Assembly: GCA_034003245.1 (NCBI GenBank)
Contig: JAVEYY010000019.1
Location: forward strand, 16,317-80,316
Length of the DNA: 64,000 nucleotides
DNA from: Perlabentimonas sp034003245
GTDB taxonomy: Bacteria > Bacteroidota > Bacteroidia > Bacteroidales > Tenuifilaceae
Direction: 5' to 3'
Shown here: positions 60,292 through 64,000 of the stretch, piece by piece
Position numbering within the stretch: the first letter of the stretch is position 1
How the letters are laid out: every line of letters starts with the position of its first letter
The notes under the pieces: model-generated
Told to the model about the DNA's origin: nothing
Seen by the model: only the letters and a program-made list of their open reading frames with translations
Databases searched by the model: none
Translations under genes and position numbers: made by a program

Positions 60292-62538
60292 TTATTGTTC
60301 TATTATTTCGAATTCGAGCATTGTGCCATTCTGTGAGCTATTCCCAACCCAAAGACGGTATAATCCTGACTCCACCAAGTATTTCATTTCGGGATTATGA
60401 AAACCAAGAGTTTTTGTGTCGATACTAAATACGACTTCAGTGGAGTTAGCTGATTCCAGGTAAACTTTTCGAAATGCCCTTAGCTCCTTCACAGGACGAG
60501 TTCTACTACCCACCAGTTGCTGTGTGTATAGTTGAACCACCTCGGCTGCATCGAAACTGCCTGTATTACTAAGTTTTGCCGACACGTTTAGTTTTTCTCC
60601 ACTTTTGAGCCGACTATTTTCAATCTTTACATCCGATATTTGAAAAGTTGAATACGATAACCCGTATCCAAAGGGATACATGGGTTCAAATCCATAGTCG
60701 AGATAGTGAGAGGTGTTTCCTATTGATAGTTGGGGTGCCTCGGCCGGGATATCATTTAACTGTTCCCAAGTTTCGAAACTTGCGGGTTTGCCTGTGCGCT
60801 TGTGGTTGTAATAGATGGGAATTTGCCCTACGTGCCTTGGAAAGGTAACGGGCAATTTGCCCGAGGGCGAAACCTCACCAAATAACAGCTCCGCAATGGC
60901 TGGACCGGCCATTGTGCCAGGATGCCATGCATAAACTACAGCATCAAGCATTGGCTCAACGGGTTCAAATGTTACAGGTCGGCCAGCCAAAATAGTAGCC
61001 ACAATGGGTTTTCCCGTAGTGGCTACTAATTTAACCAGCTCCATCTGTGCACCCTGTAAATTAATATTTGCTAAACAATGCGATTCGCCCGATAATATTG
61101 ATTCCTCACCCAGAAACAGCAGTACCATATCGGCTCGCTTTACATCGCGAACTATAGCTTGCCTATCCATAATTCCATTCGAACGGCTTAGCTCCATTGC
61201 CCGATGATAGTATAACTCGATTCCCTTTTGCTTTGCAACCTCGCGAAGCGAAGTTAAAGGGGTTACTGCATCGCCTTTATTTCCATCGAAAATCCAAGTT
61301 CCCAGCTGATCATGAGGGGCATCGGCCAAAGGGCCAATTACTGCAATGCTCTTCACTTTTTCGGAAATTGGGAGTACTCCCTGATTTTTGAGTAGCACCA
61401 TGCTCTCCTGAGCTAACTTCTTTGCAGTTTCAAGATGGTTTGGATTTAACAACTCGGGGAACTCCTGTAAATGAGCATAAGGATTATCGAAAAGTCCTAG
61501 CTTAAATTTTAGCTTTAGAATTCGCCTAACAGCATTATCTATCTCTTTCTCAGTAATACTTCGTTCCTTGATAAGTTCCACCAGATGATTCTCGTACGAT
61601 GTGCTAGCCATCTCCATATCCACTGTGGCAAGCATGGCCTTTTCGGCCGATTCCTTAGCGTTTGCAGTGTAACCATGCACCTGCATCTGGGTGATCGATT
61701 CCCAATCGCTGAGCACCACGCCATCGTATTTCCACTGCTTGCGAAGCAAATTGTTGAGTAGTGGGGCGTGACCCGATGCGGGAATGCCATTAATCTCGTT
61801 AAATGCAGTCATTATACTTGCAGCACCAGCATCAATACACATCTTGAATGGAGGCAGCACAATATCGAACAGATCGCTCTCGGAAATATTAGCCGTATTG
61901 TAATCGCGGCCGCCCTCGGCCCAACCGTAGGCAGCAAAATGTTTAACGCAAGCAGCAACAGATGATGGATGTGAAAGGCTATCGCCTTGAAATCCTCTAA
62001 CCACGGCCGATCCAAAAACGCCGTTCAAGTAAGCATCCTCACCAAAACCCTCGGCAATTCGTCCCCAGCGGGGATCGCGGCTAACATCTATCATGGGAGC
62101 AAAACTCCAGCGTATGCCCTGGGATGCTGCTTCGGTTGCGGCCACACGCGCTCCCTGCTCAACCAGCGATTCGTTCCAGGATGCGGCCTGCCCAAGTGGA
62201 ATGGGTAGTATGGTTTTAAATCCATGTATAACATCCCTACCAAAAAGCAAAGGAATGCCCAACCGGCTTTGCTCTACAGCAATCTTTTGCAAGCGATAGA
62301 TTTCTTGAGGATTAACCTCGTTTAGAACTGAGCCTACGCCACCCTGTTGAATTAGCTTATCGAGCTCGTGATGCCCAACGTTCTTTTGCACCAACTGACC
62401 AATTTTCTCCTCTAAGGACATCCTACCAAGAAGAACATCAACCTGTTTATCAACCCCTTCGAGTCTTATCCAAGGCTTTGTTATCAGGATAGTAATTGCA
62501 AGACCAGTAACTAATAAAACCGGTATGATTTTATTCAT
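60292..62538 (-). CDS. GH3-family beta-glucosidase (BglX-like)
   Basis: 748 residues with an N-terminal hydrophobic stretch (MNKIIPVLLVTGLAITILIT) that can serve as signal peptide or anchor; no lipobox Cys. GH3 barrel: IPLLFGRDVIHGFKTILPIP, SRDPRWGRIAEGFGEDAYLN, CVKHFAAYGWAEGGRDYNT and nucleophile Asp278 in GVVLSDWESI. C-terminal sandwich with YAWHPGTMAGPAIAELLFGE, PSGKLPVTFPRHVGQIPIYY, and an FN3-like tail. Periplasmic exo-beta-glucosidase. Different from the other GH3 (lipoprotein) of this locus, so the two may act on different linkages or in different places. Confidence 0.95.
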   Translation of the reverse strand: MNKIIPVLLVTGLAITILITKPWIRLEGVDKQVDVLLGRMSLEEKIGQLVQKNVGHHELDKLIQQGGVGSVLNEVNPQEIYRLQKIAVEQSRLGIPLLFGRDVIHGFKTILPIPLGQAASWNESLVEQGARVAATEAASQGIRWSFAPMIDVSRDPRWGRIAEGFGEDAYLNGVFGSAVVRGFQGDSLSHPSSVAACVKHFAAYGWAEGGRDYNTANISESDLFDIVLPPFKMCIDAGAASIMTAFNEINGIPASGHAPLLNNLLRKQWKYDGVVLSDWESITQMQVHGYTANAKESAEKAMLATVDMEMASTSYENHLVELIKERSITEKEIDNAVRRILKLKFKLGLFDNPYAHLQEFPELLNPNHLETAKKLAQESMVLLKNQGVLPISEKVKSIAVIGPLADAPHDQLGTWIFDGNKGDAVTPLTSLREVAKQKGIELYYHRAMELSRSNGIMDRQAIVRDVKRADMVLLFLGEESILSGESHCLANINLQGAQMELVKLVATTGKPIVATILAGRPVTFEPVEPMLDAVVYAWHPGTMAGPAIAELLFGEVSPSGKLPVTFPRHVGQIPIYYNHKRTGKPASFETWEQLNDIPAEAPQLSIGNTSHYLDYGFEPMYPFGYGLSYSTFQISDVKIENSRLKSGEKLNVSAKLSNTGSFDAAEVVQLYTQQLVGSRTRPVKELRAFRKVYLESANSTEVVFSIDTKTLGFHNPEMKYLVESGLYRLWVGNSSQNGTMLEFEIIEQ

Positions 62539-62656
62539 TGCTGTAAATATTTGGTTTGAGAAGAAAGGAAGGCGGCAGATATATTCGAACGTGGAATAGT
62601 AGCTAACTTTCTGTGTCCTATCTTACCGCTTTCCTCGTAAAGGGAACGTTTAGTCC

Positions 62657-64000
62657 CTAGTTGTATCCACTATTTTGGTTGAATGTGCCTCCCGAAAGAT
62701 CAATCTCTGCTTGTGGAATTGGCAAAAATCCTTTAGTTGCTGGCTTGAAGGTAACCTCAAATATCTGCTGATCGCCAATATAATTTGCACCCCTAACTGA
62801 GTGTGTTAACTCCTGAGACGCATAGGTCATTCCACGACGAATTACATCATAGTATCGTAATCCTTCCAGCGAGAGTTCGAGCCTTCGCTCTCTTAGAATA
62901 TTTTCAAGAGTAGCCGGAACGCTGGTTAATCCAACACGATCCCTTACCCTATCAAGATAATCCTGAGCATTAGGGCTACCCAGTTCGGCTGCCATCAGCA
63001 ACACATCGGAAAAGCGAATAACTCGATGGTTACAGGTACGGTTCAACTCAAACTGTCCATCCGATCCCCAGTGCTCGGCATCGGAGCTATACTTCTTGGA
63101 GAAATAACCGGTATGCTGATATCCTGTTGTCAGTTTTCCATCGAGTTCTGCTTGAGTAAGGATGGTATACTGAAAGCGTGGGTCACCAGTAAGATCGGTA
63201 GCAAGTTTTTGGCTTACGGGTGAAAAACTCCAACCCCTATTCCACTTGGTAGATCCTGTAACCCTAGGTCCATTCATCTGCGCCGAGAGGTTTCCATGGC
63301 CACCACGAACGTAGTTCCAGTCCCACCATGGAGGAGTATCGCCATAGGAAATCTCGAAAACCGATTCCTTACCAAACTCACCAACTAATTTAAAGTTATG
63401 CGTGTAATCCTCGAACAGATCGTGACCGCTATTCTGAATTAAATCCTCGAGCTGAGCCAGCACGTACGTCTGGTCTACAAGGGTGTTACCAGCCTCCAAC
63501 TCGGCATTGTACACGCCCTTATAGAAAAGATACACGCGCCCCAGTAATCCCTGAGCAGCCCACTTGGTGATGCGTCCTGCCTCGGCAGGTACAACAGTGG
63601 TGGGTAGGTCGGCAATGGCTTCAACCAAATCTAGTGCAATCTGATCGTACACCTCTTTAGGTGTATTTTGGGTTTGCTTGTACTCCGAAGGCCCTTTAAT
63701 GGTAGCGGTAAGCAAAGGGATATTCTCGAAATACCTAACCTGCTCAAAGTAGAAGTAGGCTCTCATGAATTTTGCCTCAGCAATAGTTCTTTTCTTAAAT
63801 TCATCCGAAGCATTAATTCCATCTATAACCTCAAGGAAAAGGTTTGCACGGTACACCCCAATGTAGTTCTTGATCCAAATTGCGTGAACAATTTTGCTCG
63901 ATGTGGGGATATTGAATGTGTTAAACTCATTCTCATCCATTCCATCGTTAGCATCCGAACCGCCAGCGTAGGCATCGTCCGACAGAATATCGGACATGGT
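62657..64000 (-). CDS. SusD/RagB-family nutrient-binding lipoprotein (5' end outside window)
   Basis: The frame is open to the window edge; the visible part is ~448 residues and lacks the signal peptide. SusD marks are AEAKFMRAYFYFEQVRYFEN, IPLLTATIKG, AAQGLLGRVYLFYKG, VIRFSDVLLMAAELGS and LENILRERRLELSLEGLRYY, DVIRRG. TPR-like helices bind glycans at the outer membrane together with a SusC transporter, which is expected just upstream outside the window. It leads the minus-strand polysaccharide locus. Confidence 0.95.
   Translation of the reverse strand, partial: TMSDILSDDAYAGGSDANDGMDENEFNTFNIPTSSKIVHAIWIKNYIGVYRANLFLEVIDGINASDEFKKRTIAEAKFMRAYFYFEQVRYFENIPLLTATIKGPSEYKQTQNTPKEVYDQIALDLVEAIADLPTTVVPAEAGRITKWAAQGLLGRVYLFYKGVYNAELEAGNTLVDQTYVLAQLEDLIQNSGHDLFEDYTHNFKLVGEFGKESVFEISYGDTPPWWDWNYVRGGHGNLSAQMNGPRVTGSTKWNRGWSFSPVSQKLATDLTGDPRFQYTILTQAELDGKLTTGYQHTGYFSKKYSSDAEHWGSDGQFELNRTCNHRVIRFSDVLLMAAELGSPNAQDYLDRVRDRVGLTSVPATLENILRERRLELSLEGLRYYDVIRRGMTYASQELTHSVRGANYIGDQQIFEVTFKPATKGFLPIPQAEIDLSGGTFNQNSGYN

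Overview
The window comes from a member of the Bacteroidota, most likely a Bacteroidales/Marinilabiliales-type organism. The evidence is a MurF-Alr fusion, type IX secretion (T9SS) sorting domains of both types A and B, a SusD-like lipoprotein, FISUMP and DUF4465 families, a relA/spoT-fur-purA gene order, and recurrent promoter boxes of the form TAnnTTTG. I see no rRNA, tRNA, transposase or CRISPR array. I cannot name the genus.

Layout. 1-5.3 kb holds a partial gene and two large surface lipoproteins (Kelch type and FISUMP type) that share a CLPER(N/D)NPWD N-terminus. A decayed third copy of that N-terminus reads in frame into a small HEPN-like ORF. 5.3-9.7 kb is an island of non-coding repeats: a ~300-bp structured element in three copies plus a fourth fragment, smaller repeats and a 7-bp tandem array. 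Its only genes are a frameshifted toxin-antitoxin pair and a DUF486 membrane protein. 9.7-13 kb (minus strand) is a cobalamin-riboswitch transcript encoding a DUF4465 lipoprotein, an FGE-like protein and a T9SS cargo protein. 13-14.4 kb carries a DUF3887-like lipoprotein and a DUF2089/Yip1-like pair. 14.6-22.3 kb (plus) has an SGNH hydrolase, kynU, fhs, a beta-barrel protein, a membrane protein, nadE and a Crp/Fnr regulator. 22.5-29.3 kb (minus) has murF-alr, an adenylate cyclase, a PD40 lipoprotein, a pseudouridine synthase and panB. dnaK and a YwqK-like protein follow (plus), then gap and a CCA/poly(A) polymerase-type gene (minus).

35.4-38.1 kb is a compact plus-strand redox operon: an atypical C-x6-C thioredoxin-fold protein, thioredoxin reductase, a degenerate-Trx/glutaredoxin fusion, a solitary GroES-like protein and thioredoxin. 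38.1-49.2 kb is a long minus-strand block: purA, fur, relA/spoT, a T9SS type-B cargo protein, an inactive/active M16 peptidase pair, a UbiA prenyltransferase, a KdsC-like phosphatase and a DUF2520 protein. 49.2-50.2 kb is non-coding apart from a DUF2249-like remnant; it also has three 84-bp tandem repeats and a 17-bp perfect hairpin. A BASS-family transporter follows.

51.4-64 kb (minus) is a polysaccharide utilisation locus that runs off the window. It has a SusD-like protein, a GH3, a sugar-porter MFS, a clan GH-A lipoprotein glycosidase, a second GH3 lipoprotein, and a cytoplasmic 1126-residue protein resembling GH94/GH149-type phosphorylases. The likely logic is outer-membrane capture, periplasmic or surface cleavage of a beta-glucan, import by the MFS protein, and phosphorolysis in the cytoplasm.

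Most worth a second look: the structured repeat family with compensatory changes and a possible loop pseudoknot, the redox/GroES operon, the B12-riboswitch transcript without a visible transporter, and the phosphorylase-bearing glucan locus.
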